Below, in pieces: positions 16,314 through 25,439 of a stretch of DNA of 64,000 nucleotides. This stretch comes from Porphyromonas uenonis DSM 23387 = JCM 13868 (GTDB lineage: Bacteria > Bacteroidota > Bacteroidia > Bacteroidales > Porphyromonadaceae). The DNA is taken from NCBI RefSeq assembly GCF_000482365.1, contig NZ_AXVC01000023.1:1-64000 (forward strand). The letters are read 5' to 3'. Made by a program: the position numbers and the translations under genes. Position 1 is the stretch's first letter, and every line of letters starts with the position of its first letter. Under the pieces are notes generated by a model. The model was not told the DNA's origin. It saw only the letters and a list, made by a program, of their open reading frames with translations, and searched no databases.

Positions 16314-16317
16314 CTTG

Positions 16318-17658
16318 TCAGAAGAGCTTAAAGAGGTCATTGGCATTAGCATAGATCACCAGAGCTATCAGGAGCAGCATCCCCACCATCTGCGCTCGTA
16401 TCAGCACTTCGTCCTTTACCTTGCGCCCGGTGATCATCTCCCAGATGACGAAAAGCAGATGTCCTCCGTCCAGTCCCGGTATGGGGATGATATTCATAAA
16501 GGCAAAGATGATCGACAGTAGAGCGCATATTTGCCAGAAGGTAAACCAGTCCCACTGGGCAGGGAAAAGCTTACCCATCGAGACCAAGCCCCCTAATGAA
16601 GAGGCTCCCTCAGGGGTGAAGACATACTTCATATCCTGCGCATAGCCCGAGAGCGTACCGATACCCTTGTGCCACCCCACGACAAAGCTCTGCGGCAGTG
16701 AATAGTGCACCTGCTGCACCTCGTAAATGTCTTGTAGCGGACGGAGCATCACGCCGATCACGCCCGTCGTGTCGGGGCGTATCGCAAGCTGCACCGTATC
16801 ACTGCCACGGAGCCACTCAGAGCTAATCCACTCGCCCGCATGGGTGTAGAAGTAGCGACGACCACTCGGCAGGTGAGGCATCGGGATACTGTCCAGCGCG
16901 AGCAGTTTGTCGCCACGCAGCACCCCCGCCTTGGCAGCCGCACTGCCTGGCACGATACTATCTGCGATAAAGGGTACCTGCATCGTCATCAGCCCCTCGT
17001 TGCCCCGCAAGATACGCTGCATCATATCGTCAGGGATCGCTATATTGACCAGCTGACCATCGCGCTGCACGGTCACCTCCCTTGCCTCGATCACCGCACG
17101 CATGAAGTCGGCACGCAGCACGTCCCGCTCCTTGCCGTCGATAGACCATATGATGTCTCCATCGTGGAAGCCCACCTCCTGAGCCGCAGGACTAAAGATC
17201 ATCCCCGCCGTGACCGACCGTGAGGACATCTCCACATCGCCCCAGTGGTACGATATGCCTGCATAGATCAGGAGCGCCAAGATGAAGTTAAAGAGCACCC
17301 CACCGATCAGGATGAAAAAGCGTTGCCATGCAGGCTTACTGCGAAATTCGTTGCCACGCATCGGCTCCTTGATCTGATCCGTGTCAAGGCTTTCGTCGAT
17401 CATGCCGTGGATCTTGCAGTAGCCCCCGAGCGGAAGCCAGCCGATACCGTACTCCGTCTCACTCCCCTTGGGTCGATAGCGCCAGAGCGCCTTACCCTTG
17501 ACATCAAAGAAGAGGTAAAACTTGTCCACCCGCACACCAAAGAGCCGCGCGAAGAGGAAGTGTCCCAGCTCATGTATAAAGACCAAGAGACTCAGCGCCA
17601 AGAGCAACTGCCCGATCCGCATCAGAGTACTCATGAGTGCTACCGTATCTATACCCAT
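16318..17658 (-). CDS. rseP: RIP zinc metalloprotease RseP (site-2 protease)
   Basis: A 446-residue inner-membrane protease. The first membrane helix carries the zinc motif HELGH at residues 29-33, the centre holds tandem PDZ-like domains (about 130-310, with the ligand groove GSAAAKAGVLRGDKLL), and the C-terminal helices carry MNIIPIPGLDGGHLLF with the third zinc ligand Asp. It should cleave membrane-anchored anti-sigma factors or signal peptides. A -7 box lies 28 bp upstream. mutS2 follows after 4 bp, so they form one transcript. The dxr gene often seen upstream in Bacteroidetes is absent; a MITE lies there instead. Confidence 0.95.
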   Translation of the reverse strand: MGIDTVALMSTLMRIGQLLLALSLLVFIHELGHFLFARLFGVRVDKFYLFFDVKGKALWRYRPKGSETEYGIGWLPLGGYCKIHGMIDESLDTDQIKEPMRGNEFRSKPAWQRFFILIGGVLFNFILALLIYAGISYHWGDVEMSSRSVTAGMIFSPAAQEVGFHDGDIIWSIDGKERDVLRADFMRAVIEAREVTVQRDGQLVNIAIPDDMMQRILRGNEGLMTMQVPFIADSIVPGSAAAKAGVLRGDKLLALDSIPMPHLPSGRRYFYTHAGEWISSEWLRGSDTVQLAIRPDTTGVIGVMLRPLQDIYEVQQVHYSLPQSFVVGWHKGIGTLSGYAQDMKYVFTPEGASSLGGLVSMGKLFPAQWDWFTFWQICALLSIIFAFMNIIPIPGLDGGHLLFVIWEMITGRKVKDEVLIRAQMVGMLLLIALVIYANANDLFKLF

Positions 17659-17685
17659 CTAGTTTGTCGTAATTATAGCTAGCCA

Positions 17686-17693
17686 CAAAGGTA
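17686..17693 (-). promoter_or_regulatory. Promoter -7 box of rseP-mutS2
   Basis: CAAAGGTA on the plus strand reads TACCTTTG toward rseP, 27 bp before its ATG. Confidence 0.7.
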
Positions 17694-17735
17694 CAATAAT
17701 ATTAGAGGCTAGCCTGTGGATCTAAGGTTGACACA

Positions 17736-18091
17736 CAGAGCTGACGCATGATAAAAATGAGCTCGTTTCATTTCCTACCTAGAAATTTGCCAAATTCCTA
17801 CCTAGGAATTCCCCAAATAGCTACCTAGGAAATGGGCAATTCTTCGGACTTATTTTTTGATTCCTCCGAAGTTTCATTTGATTCCTCCGAAGTATTTTTT
17901 ATTTCCTAGGTAGGAATTGGGCAAATTCCTAGGTGCCTATTTGGCAAATTCCTAGGTAGGAATTCCATACTTCGGAAGGAAAGTGTAATCAGAGAGGTTT
18001 TGTAGCCCCTCTGTAGTGATATTCAAACCATGTATCCCTAGCTATCGTCATGTGCAGTCCCTAGACGGCTGGTTACAATGCGTCACCCCTG
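17736..18091. mobile_element. MITE-like element, copy 1, with nine 22-nt units
   Basis: The ends are inverted repeats: 17736-17754 begins CAGAGCTGACGCATG and 18073-18091 is its imperfect complement (15 of 19). The left two thirds (about 17766-17965) is an array of nine 21-22-nt units built on CCTACCTAGG, TTCGGA or CCTCCGAA cores; the right third contains TATCCCTAGCTATCGTCATG, shared with copy 2 at 43200-43509. It has no coding capacity, so it would depend on a transposase elsewhere. No target duplication was obvious. Confidence 0.7.
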
Positions 18092-18171
18092 GCTTGACGC
18101 AGTGTCAATAAACTGTACATTAGGTTGTTAGCTACTGATTTCTTGCACACTTGATCGAAGAGGTTAATCGC

Positions 18172-18262
18172 TCCCTGTGGAAAAATCAAATCGCTCCGTG
18201 AGGATTTTCGATTTCCTCCGTGGGGATTCTCTTTTTCCTCCGTGGGGATTCTCTTTCTTCTC
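18172..18262. repeat. 22-nt periodic array outside the MITE
   Basis: CTCCG recurs at 18194, 18216 and 18238, exactly 22 nt apart, with a degenerate copy one step earlier. Units read GAGGATTTTCGATTTCCTCC and close variants. The region lies between the MITE and the tetR promoter. Remaining stretches 18092-18171 and 18263-18363 show nothing I can name. Confidence 0.7.
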
Positions 18263-18363
18263 TCAAATGCGCCTTAATACAGGCTTTTGTCACTTGAAAG
18301 GACGATCTAGTCCGACTATTTCTCCTCCTTTTCACTAAAGATCCGGAAAGAAACTACACGTAT

Positions 18364-18395
18364 TACACTTTTGTATTGGAAAAAGTGTACCTTTG
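18364..18395 (+). promoter_or_regulatory. tetR-efflux operon promoter with palindromic operator
   Basis: TACACTTTT (18364-18372) and AAAAGTGTA (18381-18389) form an inverted repeat with an 8-nt centre that overlaps the -7 box TACCTTTG (18388-18395). The layout fits autorepression by the TetR-family product encoded 53 bp downstream. Confidence 0.65.
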
Positions 18396-18447
18396 CGTCG
18401 TAATATAGAACGAAATAGTTCTAGTTATAAGCGCAAACGTATTAAAT

Positions 18448-19068
18448 ATGGACCGTATGAATACAAATAGTCGCAAGGATAAGTATGTAGCCAAGGCTAT
18501 CAGCATACTCAAGCAAGAGGGCTTCAGACTGTCGCTCGATGAGATGGCTACCAAGATGGGGATCACCAAGAAGACCCTTTATAATAACTTTAGCTCTAAG
18601 GATGAGCTCCTCAAGGAGTGCGTGCACGCTATCTCGGGAGACTTCCAGAGTGTCCTGTCGATGCTCGAGGAGGACGAGAGTAACCCCATAGAGAGCCTGA
18701 CAAAGTGCTTCGCACAGTTGGATGAGCTCTTTGTCACGCTCAATCCAGTCTTCTTCTCCGACCTGATGCGGAGCAACCCAGACCAGGCGACACTCGAGCA
18801 CCTCATGGGGTCTAGATACTTCGAGGAGAAGATGACGGCCAATCTGCAGCGTGGTGTGCAGGCGGGGCTCTACAGAGCTGATCTGGATATTCCCTTCGTA
18901 TGCAAGTATATCTCTTACTCGATATTTGGCTTTTACATTCAGGCCGTGATTCGCAATCAGCCACTACCCACGGGTAGCTACTTTGCCTCCATACTACAGT
19001 ACCATCTACGAGCTATCGTATCAGCAGAAGGAAATCACTTTATACAGTACAACCATGATAAAATCTAA
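18448..19068 (+). CDS. TetR/AcrR family transcriptional regulator
   Basis: A 206-residue repressor. Residues about 10-55 are the TetR DNA-binding domain (GFRLSLDEMATKMGITKKTLYNNFSSKDELL). The C-terminal ligand domain is all-helical and family-specific. It is the first gene of the efflux operon; its last 14 bases overlap the tolC start at 19055. It probably controls the operon through the palindrome at 18364-18389, with release by an efflux substrate. ATG 18457 is an alternative start three codons later. Confidence 0.88.
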   Translation: MDRMNTNSRKDKYVAKAISILKQEGFRLSLDEMATKMGITKKTLYNNFSSKDELLKECVHAISGDFQSVLSMLEEDESNPIESLTKCFAQLDELFVTLNPVFFSDLMRSNPDQATLEHLMGSRYFEEKMTANLQRGVQAGLYRADLDIPFVCKYISYSIFGFYIQAVIRNQPLPTGSYFASILQYHLRAIVSAEGNHFIQYNHDKI

Positions 19069-20437
19069 TCGTCGCACCTGGCTACTCCTCCTCAGCCTGC
19101 TCCTGCTCGCAGCTCCAGGCTATGCTCAGGAGAGCTACTCGCTACAGCAGTGCCTCAACTATGCGGTGCAGCACAACGGCAATGTCAAGAAGTCTACCTA
19201 CGATCAGGAAAAAGCGAAGCAAGCTCGCAAAGAGGTCATCGGCGCTTTAATGCCTCAGATCAGCGGGTCGGCAGCGCTGAATGACAACCTGAAGAAGGCT
19301 AAGTTCATCATGCCAAACTTTATGAACAACATGCTCCCCGACAAGATGCGAGACCCCAACGCTTCGCAATACATGACCATCGAGATGGGGACGCAGTACA
19401 GCGCCAATGCTGGCGTTGCCGTCAATCAGCAGATCCTCAACATGTCGCTCTTCAACACACTTGACATAGCCAAGGTATCCGAGCGTATGGCGACACTAGC
19501 AGCCACCTCCACCGAAGAGGATGTGATCGCCCAGACCGCGACACTATATTATGGAGCTCAGGTCACGCAGTATGCCGCCGAGCAGATGGGGCATAGTGTA
19601 GAGCTGGTAGAGAAGATGCTCCGCACGATGGAGGCTAGCTACTCCAGTGGCTTGATCAAGAAGGTGGACGTGGATCGTCTCAAGGTCAACCTGACCAATC
19701 TCAAAACACAGCATGCAGCCATCGAGAGTGGACTGGAGGTACAGAAGAACCTCCTCAAGCTACAGATGGGACTAGATGTTACAGAGCCGATTGTGATAGC
19801 TCCGCTAGACCTAGACCAGCTAGCTCAGCAGGAGATCGCCGAGAGTGGCGCAGCTACCTTTGACCCGATACAGCACGTCGCCTACCAGCAGCTACAAGAG
19901 CGGGAGAAGATGGCTCGCCTACAGGAGCGTGCTAAGAAGTATGACTACATACCAACCCTCTCTATCGCTTTCAATGCGCAGTACAACTATATGAGCGACC
20001 AACTCTTTGGCGGTGGCAACACGCACTACGGTTACCCGACAGCGATGCTGGGGCTAAGCCTGCGGGTGCCCATCTTTAGCGGTCTATCTCGCCTCTCCAA
20101 GGTGCGCGAGAGTCATATGGATCTGCTCAAGACGCAGGAAGATCTGCGCTCCCTCGACCAGTCGCTACGCATGACGCACCTCAACGCTTCGCTTAAGCTA
20201 CAAGACACCCAGCGAACGATTGCTTTGCAAAAGGAAAACCAAACTCTCGCAACGCAGGTCTTTGACCTAGCACAGCAAAACTTCACCCTCGGTGTGGCTT
20301 CGCTCTCTGATGTGCTCAACGCGAGCCAGTCGCTCGTGCAGGCGCAGATGACCTATGCCAACGCCCTCGGCGACTACATCAAGGCATACATCGATCTCAA
20401 GAAGAGCAAAGGCGAGATCAGAGACTTAATGAATTAA
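19055..20437 (+). CDS. TolC family outer-membrane efflux protein
   Basis: A 460-residue outer-membrane channel starting MIKSNRRTWLLLL at 19055; the frame is open further upstream within tetR, but this start gives a clean signal peptide (LLLLSLLLLAAPGYAQ, cleavage before ES). YSLQQCLNYAVQHN is the usual TolC N-terminal motif, and two OEP repeats of long heptad helices follow (about 30-230 and 250-455). Second gene of the tripartite efflux operon; exports substrates across the outer membrane. Confidence 0.92.
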   Translation: MIKSNRRTWLLLLSLLLLAAPGYAQESYSLQQCLNYAVQHNGNVKKSTYDQEKAKQARKEVIGALMPQISGSAALNDNLKKAKFIMPNFMNNMLPDKMRDPNASQYMTIEMGTQYSANAGVAVNQQILNMSLFNTLDIAKVSERMATLAATSTEEDVIAQTATLYYGAQVTQYAAEQMGHSVELVEKMLRTMEASYSSGLIKKVDVDRLKVNLTNLKTQHAAIESGLEVQKNLLKLQMGLDVTEPIVIAPLDLDQLAQQEIAESGAATFDPIQHVAYQQLQEREKMARLQERAKKYDYIPTLSIAFNAQYNYMSDQLFGGGNTHYGYPTAMLGLSLRVPIFSGLSRLSKVRESHMDLLKTQEDLRSLDQSLRMTHLNASLKLQDTQRTIALQKENQTLATQVFDLAQQNFTLGVASLSDVLNASQSLVQAQMTYANALGDYIKAYIDLKKSKGEIRDLMN

Positions 20438-20470
20438 AGAACAACTCAATAGCATCACACTTATCTAGTT

Positions 20471-21532
20471 ATGAAACGAAAAGTCTATCTACCGATAACC
20501 ATCGTACTAGCTATCGGACTCATCGTACTAGTCCTAGTACTGAACAAGAAATCCACAACCGCCAAGACGCAAGACCTCCTCGCTGAGGAGGCAGCCGTGG
20601 CTGTACGCACAGAGGTAGTCAGCGAGAGCAACTATACCGCAGACTTCACCGCCAATGGACTCGTGGAGGGTGCCAAAGATCTGTCCTTCGTCTCCAGTCT
20701 CGGTGGACGCATCGTCTCGCTCTATGCCGACGAGGGTGACCATGTCTCCAAGGGCAAGCTCCTCATACAGCTTGATGCCGAGACGCTCCGAGCCGATGCC
20801 GAGGCTAGTCGTGTAGCTTACGAAGCAGCCAAGAAGGACTACGAGCGCTTTCAGCAGGCGCACGATCAGGGCGGTGTGACCGACCAACAGCTCTCGACGA
20901 TGCACACGCAGATGGTCGCTGCTCAGGGACGGTATATATCTAGTCGCAGTCGCCTTACCGATGCCTCTATCAAGGCGCCTATCTCGGGAGAGATCTACAA
21001 GCGCTACGTAGAGGTCGGGAGCTATGTCAACCCAGGCACGAAGCTCTTTGACATCGTCGACGACTCGCAGCTCAAGGCTAGTTGCTTCGTGACCGAACGC
21101 CAGCGTCTGCAACTCACCAAGGGACAGACAGTCTCCGTGGAGAGCGAGCTTTATCCAGGTCAGACGATCACAGGCAAGATATCTATGGTAGGTGACAAGG
21201 CGAACCACGCACTCGCTTTCCCCGTCGATGTGACGCTAGACAAGCAGGGAGCCGAGGGTCTGCGCCCTGGGATGTATGTCTCCGTATCCTTTGGCAATCA
21301 GCAGGAGACGCACGGTATCTTGATTCCCCGCCGCGCTATCGTCGGGAGTGTCAAGGACGCTCACGTCTATGTCGTAGAGCAGGGCGTAGCTAAGCAGAAG
21401 GCGATCACGGCTGGTTCTCTCATCGGTGACCGCATCGAGGTGCTGAGCGGGCTACAAGCTGGCGAAAGTGTCATCGTAGCCGGACTCATCAACGTATCGG
21501 ACGGACTACCCGTCAAGACCATCAACGAGTGA
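20471..21532 (+). CDS. RND efflux periplasmic adaptor (HlyD/MFP family)
   Basis: A 353-residue membrane-fusion protein. One N-terminal hydrophobic segment (ITIVLAIGLIVLVLVL) anchors it in the inner membrane. The barrel-sandwich domain shows GGRIVSLYADEGDHVSKGKLLIQLD and IKAPISGEIYKRYVEVGSYV, enclosing a short alpha-hairpin; a beta-barrel and membrane-proximal domain follow. It bridges the TolC-like channel and the RND pump encoded on either side, with 33 and 16 bp gaps. Confidence 0.92.
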   Translation: MKRKVYLPITIVLAIGLIVLVLVLNKKSTTAKTQDLLAEEAAVAVRTEVVSESNYTADFTANGLVEGAKDLSFVSSLGGRIVSLYADEGDHVSKGKLLIQLDAETLRADAEASRVAYEAAKKDYERFQQAHDQGGVTDQQLSTMHTQMVAAQGRYISSRSRLTDASIKAPISGEIYKRYVEVGSYVNPGTKLFDIVDDSQLKASCFVTERQRLQLTKGQTVSVESELYPGQTITGKISMVGDKANHALAFPVDVTLDKQGAEGLRPGMYVSVSFGNQQETHGILIPRRAIVGSVKDAHVYVVEQGVAKQKAITAGSLIGDRIEVLSGLQAGESVIVAGLINVSDGLPVKTINE

Positions 21533-21548
21533 CTTAGCGGACCACAGC

Positions 21549-24500
21549 ATGAAAATCGTAAAGTTATCTATCCAACGCCCCATCTACGTCACAGTACTCT
21601 TCATACTGCTGACTGTGCTGGGCTACTTAAGCTTCAAGAGCTTGAGTGCAGAGCTGATGCCTAAGTTTACACCGCCTCTGCTCAACGTACAGATCATCTA
21701 CCCTGGCGCATCGCCTAGCGAAGTGGAGAACTCGCTAACGCAAAAGGCAGAGGAGGTGCTCTCCAGCATGGAGGGTATCGACCAAATGCAGTCTTACTCT
21801 TTCGAGGGGATGTCGATGATCATGGTCTCCTTTGACTTTGGTACCGACATTGACAAAGCTATGACCGAGGCGCAAAACCGTCTTGCTGCCAAGCGTGCCG
21901 AGCTCCCTCGCGAAGTCTTTGCCCCTCGTATATCTAAGGTATCGGTAGACGAGAAGCCGATCCTGATCCTCTCCGCCAGAGCCGACATCGGCTCCACAGA
22001 GCTCTACGACCTTGTGGACAAGCGCATCGTCCCCGAGCTATCGCACATCAAGGGCGTCGCCAATGTAGACCTCGTCGGCGGTGTAGAGCGTGAGATACAG
22101 ATCAACCTTGACAAGGGACGCATGCAGGAGTTTGGCATCACACCGATGATGGTGCAGGGTGCCATCAGAGCGTCCAACCTAGACTTCCCAACGGGTTACC
22201 TGCAGAGCGACGAAACGCAGATGGCCGTACGTCTTTCTGGCAAAATAACCTCCATCGAGGAGCTGCGCCAGATCATCCTGCGCAATGTCTCTGGCGCGCC
22301 CATACGTCTAGAGGATGTCGCTGAGGTGGTAGACGGGGTCAAAGACCCTGTCAAGATGGGACGCGTCAATGGTCAGGAGGCGATCCTGCTCAATATCCTC
22401 AAGCAGTCCGATGCCAATGCGCTCCAGGTGAGCGAAGCTATCGGCAAGCAGATCAAGACACTCGAAGAGCAGTACGCCCCCGAGGGACTCAAAGTGGAGG
22501 TAGCACAAGACACAACCACCTTCACCCGCAATGCTATCAGCTCCGTGCTGACAGACCTCCTCCTAGCTATCCTACTCGTATCGCTCGTGATACTGCTCTT
22601 CCTGCACAACGTGCGCAATGCGCTCATCGTGATGGTCGTGGTACCCGTATCGCTCATCTCCTCCTTCATCGGCATGCGTATCTTCGGCTTCACGCTCAAT
22701 ATGATGTCGCTCCTAGCCCTCTCGCTGGTCATCGGTGTCCTCGTCGATGATGCCATCGTGGTCATCGAGAATGTCTACCGGCACATGGAGATGGGCAAGA
22801 ACCGTGTCCGAGCCACTTGGGATGCGCTCAACGAAATCGGGCTCACGGTCATCTCCGTGACGCTCGTCCTCGTCGTGGTCTTCCTGCCGATCATCTTTAC
22901 CAATTCGCTGGTGTCGGACATCTTGCGTCAGTTCTGCGCTGTGATCGTCATCGCCATCCTCTTTAGCCTACTCGCTGCCCTCACCTTGGTGCCTCTGCTC
23001 ACCTCTAGGCTGGGCAACATACAGCCTCTACGTAGCGACCGCCCGCTGGGTCGTATGCTCACGGGCTTCGAGCGTGGCATCAGCCGCTTTGCCGAGGGCA
23101 TTTCGTCGCTCACACGCTGGGGACTAAGCCATCGCTGGGCTTTGGCAGGCATCGTTGTCGCACTGATGGCTGCGGTGCTAGTCCTCTTCCCCTTGGGCTT
23201 TATCAACTTTGAGTTCCAGCCCTACATGGACCGCCAAGAGTGTATCATACAGCTCGAGATGCCAAAAGATATCTCTATGGCTGAGTCTAACCAGCTCGTG
23301 CGCAAGGCTGAGAACTGGCTCATGCAGCGCCCCGAGGTGGAGAAAGTAGTGACCATGGTCGGACTAACGAGTGACAACAGTCAGAGTAGCAAAGGTACCC
23401 CCTACCTCGCTGAGCTAGACGTCAAGCTCCGGAAGACGCCCGAAGGTACCGAAGCCTACGTGGCTCGTATCCGCAAACCTCTGACCGACTACCTCGTCGA
23501 TGCGCGTGTCAACGTCTATAGTGTGAGCATGACTGGTACCGTCTCCAAGGCGGCTGTCGAGTACATCGTTTCAGGTGCGGACAAGGATTCGGTGGCGCTC
23601 TTTGCGGACAAGGCTTTGGCGCTCCTCAGCTCCATCCCTGGAGTCATACAGCCTACCCTTTCGGTCGAAAACGCTACCCCCGAAATCATCGTTCAGGTGG
23701 ATCGTGATAAGATGTCCAATCTGGGGCTAACGCTAGACAACGTGGGGGGTATGATGCAGACCAACTTCCAGGGCAATGACCAGCTCCGCTACACGCAAGG
23801 GGACTACGAGTATGCGATAAATATACGTGCCGACAAGCTCTCTCGTCGCTCCATCGAAGATGTCGCAGGGCTGACCGTTGCTAATCCTCAGGGCGATCTG
23901 ATACAGTTGTCGCAGTTTGCCGATGTATCGCTCGGTATCGGTCCTAGTCGCTTGGAGCGCTTCAACCGCAATAGCTCCGTGACCCTGCGTGCACAAGCCT
24001 ACGGCGTACCTGCAGGAGCCATCGCCAAGCAGTTTATGGGCCAGCTCAGCAAGACTCAGATGCCCCAAGGCGTACAGATACAGACCGCAGGAGATATGAA
24101 AAAGATGGCCGACTCGATGAGCGTCCTCACCACCGCTATCCTGCTCTCCCTACTCTTCATCTACCTAGCCCTCGTCCTGCTGTACAACAACTGGACAGAC
24201 CCGCTCGTCGTCATGATCGCCATCCCACTATCCATCGTGGGGGCGCTCCTAGCCTTGGCTATGAGCAATACAGCCATGAGTATCTACGCCATGCTCGGCA
24301 TGGTGATGCTGGTGGGACTGGTCGCCAAGAATGCGATCCTACTGGTGGACTTTGCCAACGAAGCTCGTGGCGAAGGCTTGCCCGTGGACGAAGCGCTCAT
24401 TCAGGCGGTCAAGCTTCGTACACGACCGATCCTTATGACGGCACTGTCGACCATCATCGGTATGCTCCCCGTAGCCCTCTCTCGTGGCTCGGGTGCCGAG

Positions 24501-24656
24501 CTACGTACTGGTATGGCATGGGTCATCATCGGTGGTATGGCACTCTCTACGTTGCTAACGCTGATTGTCGTGCCAGTCCTCTACAAAGCTTTCCACGCTA
24601 GGCAGCGCACCAGTGCCAAGCCAAAGGTAGATATAGAGGCGCTGATGCAGGAGTAA
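21549..24656 (+). CDS. RND efflux transporter, inner-membrane pump
   Basis: A 1035-residue AcrB/CusA-type proton-driven exporter. One helix lies at the N-terminus (PIYVTVLFILLTVLGYLSF), the porter domain follows, then helices 2-6 with VGVLVDDAIVVIENVYRH, where the two Asp residues are the proton-relay acids. The second half repeats the layout, ending with GLVAKNAILLVDFANEAR and the last helices. It belongs to the hydrophobe/amphiphile subgroup by overall motif style. Last gene of the tetR-tolC-adaptor-pump operon; substrate unknown. Confidence 0.93.
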   Translation: MKIVKLSIQRPIYVTVLFILLTVLGYLSFKSLSAELMPKFTPPLLNVQIIYPGASPSEVENSLTQKAEEVLSSMEGIDQMQSYSFEGMSMIMVSFDFGTDIDKAMTEAQNRLAAKRAELPREVFAPRISKVSVDEKPILILSARADIGSTELYDLVDKRIVPELSHIKGVANVDLVGGVEREIQINLDKGRMQEFGITPMMVQGAIRASNLDFPTGYLQSDETQMAVRLSGKITSIEELRQIILRNVSGAPIRLEDVAEVVDGVKDPVKMGRVNGQEAILLNILKQSDANALQVSEAIGKQIKTLEEQYAPEGLKVEVAQDTTTFTRNAISSVLTDLLLAILLVSLVILLFLHNVRNALIVMVVVPVSLISSFIGMRIFGFTLNMMSLLALSLVIGVLVDDAIVVIENVYRHMEMGKNRVRATWDALNEIGLTVISVTLVLVVVFLPIIFTNSLVSDILRQFCAVIVIAILFSLLAALTLVPLLTSRLGNIQPLRSDRPLGRMLTGFERGISRFAEGISSLTRWGLSHRWALAGIVVALMAAVLVLFPLGFINFEFQPYMDRQECIIQLEMPKDISMAESNQLVRKAENWLMQRPEVEKVVTMVGLTSDNSQSSKGTPYLAELDVKLRKTPEGTEAYVARIRKPLTDYLVDARVNVYSVSMTGTVSKAAVEYIVSGADKDSVALFADKALALLSSIPGVIQPTLSVENATPEIIVQVDRDKMSNLGLTLDNVGGMMQTNFQGNDQLRYTQGDYEYAINIRADKLSRRSIEDVAGLTVANPQGDLIQLSQFADVSLGIGPSRLERFNRNSSVTLRAQAYGVPAGAIAKQFMGQLSKTQMPQGVQIQTAGDMKKMADSMSVLTTAILLSLLFIYLALVLLYNNWTDPLVVMIAIPLSIVGALLALAMSNTAMSIYAMLGMVMLVGLVAKNAILLVDFANEARGEGLPVDEALIQAVKLRTRPILMTALSTIIGMLPVALSRGSGAELRTGMAWVIIGGMALSTLLTLIVVPVLYKAFHARQRTSAKPKVDIEALMQE

Positions 24657-24763
24657 CTCGCACGGGTTGCTGCGCTAGCACAGCCACAAGCGAGCAATAC
24701 GGCTAATCTATGTAGCAGCGTCCAGCTCGGGCGACCAGCTCGCACCGACTAACTTTGTCTTTT

Positions 24764-24804
24764 GTCACGCCTGGGAGCGATCGTACTCCTGGGCGTGACT
24801 TTTT
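24764..24804 (+). terminator. Terminator of the efflux operon
   Basis: GTCACGCCTGGGAG (24764-24777) pairs along all 14 positions (two G-U) with CTCCTGGGCGTGAC (24786-24799) and is followed by TTTTT. Confidence 0.92.
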
Positions 24805-24845
24805 CTGCTCCCCCTGTCCAATCATTCCAAAACCTCAGAAGACCC

Positions 24846-24890
24846 GTTTTCAAACAGGAGGAAAATCCATTTTCATACGGAGGAAAATCT
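24846..24890. repeat. Short 22-nt periodic array
   Basis: Two units: GTTTTC-loop-GGAAAATC and ATTTTC-ATACGGA-GGAAAATC, with right arms exactly 22 nt apart (24860, 24882). It lies between the efflux terminator and the dnaA upstream region. Confidence 0.65.
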
Positions 24891-25421
24891 ATACCCATCC
24901 CTTGGAGCCGTTGACTCATACGGCACCGCTCAGATTGACATAAGAGGAACTGAACGATTCGTCCCCCAAGAGATTAAAAAGATCTAACTTCCTGTAATAG
25001 AATTGTTAGAGATTTGTCATCACTTAGACCCCTAAGTTCGGAGCTGATATAACTTTGTAGTCACATGATGAGACTACCTGACGCCCCCTCTCGTAACTGG
25101 TTCGTAACGTCCTAGATAGCTCTTGCTCTTGACTGTTTATTACTCTGTTGGCATCATGTGATACGCCTTGTAATGTGCTAATCAACAGTCTATTAGGATA
25201 AAGTGCTTGGTTGTCAATAACTCTATGTTCTAACTCTTTGACAACAATACAGATAGGCGGATAGAGAGGTGCTTTTGTCGTTTTGTCCTGTTGCACGGCA
25301 TCGACAAAGTTAGGATCTTTGCAAGTGAAAAAGTAACCCCTCACAGAGGTACTTCCTCTTGGGTGGTTTACGCTTATCCTGTTGCAAAGGTAACAGTCTC
25401 ATTTTACATCGACTACTATCA
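24891..25421. other. dnaA upstream region with a relic MITE end
   Basis: No well-supported gene. CTGTTGCAAAGGTAACAGTCTC (25379-25400, 22 bases) is nearly the same as the terminal hairpin of the 175-bp MITE at 38550 and includes a leftward TACCTTTG box. A leftward GTG frame of 106 codons (25344-25024) lies downstream of that box but has no recognisable features. A rightward TAACTTTG occurs near 25049. I could not find convincing DnaA boxes, so an origin here is not supported. Confidence 0.4.
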
Positions 25422-25429
25422 TATATTTG
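25422..25429 (+). promoter_or_regulatory. Promoter -7 box very close to dnaA
   Basis: TATATTTG matches TAnnTTTG and ends 10 bases before the dnaA ATG, which would leave a leader of only a few nucleotides. Confidence 0.5.
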
Positions 25430-25439
25430 ACTACTTAAT

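Noticed and set aside
25024-25344. Leftward 106-codon gene upstream of dnaA
   Set aside because: GTG start, no recognisable motif, and the only promoter-like box belongs to a MITE relic. Left as unannotated pending expression data.
24891-25421. Chromosomal origin oriC next to dnaA
   Set aside because: No cluster of TTATNCACA boxes or A+T-rich 13-mers that I could defend; only partial matches such as TTATCC.
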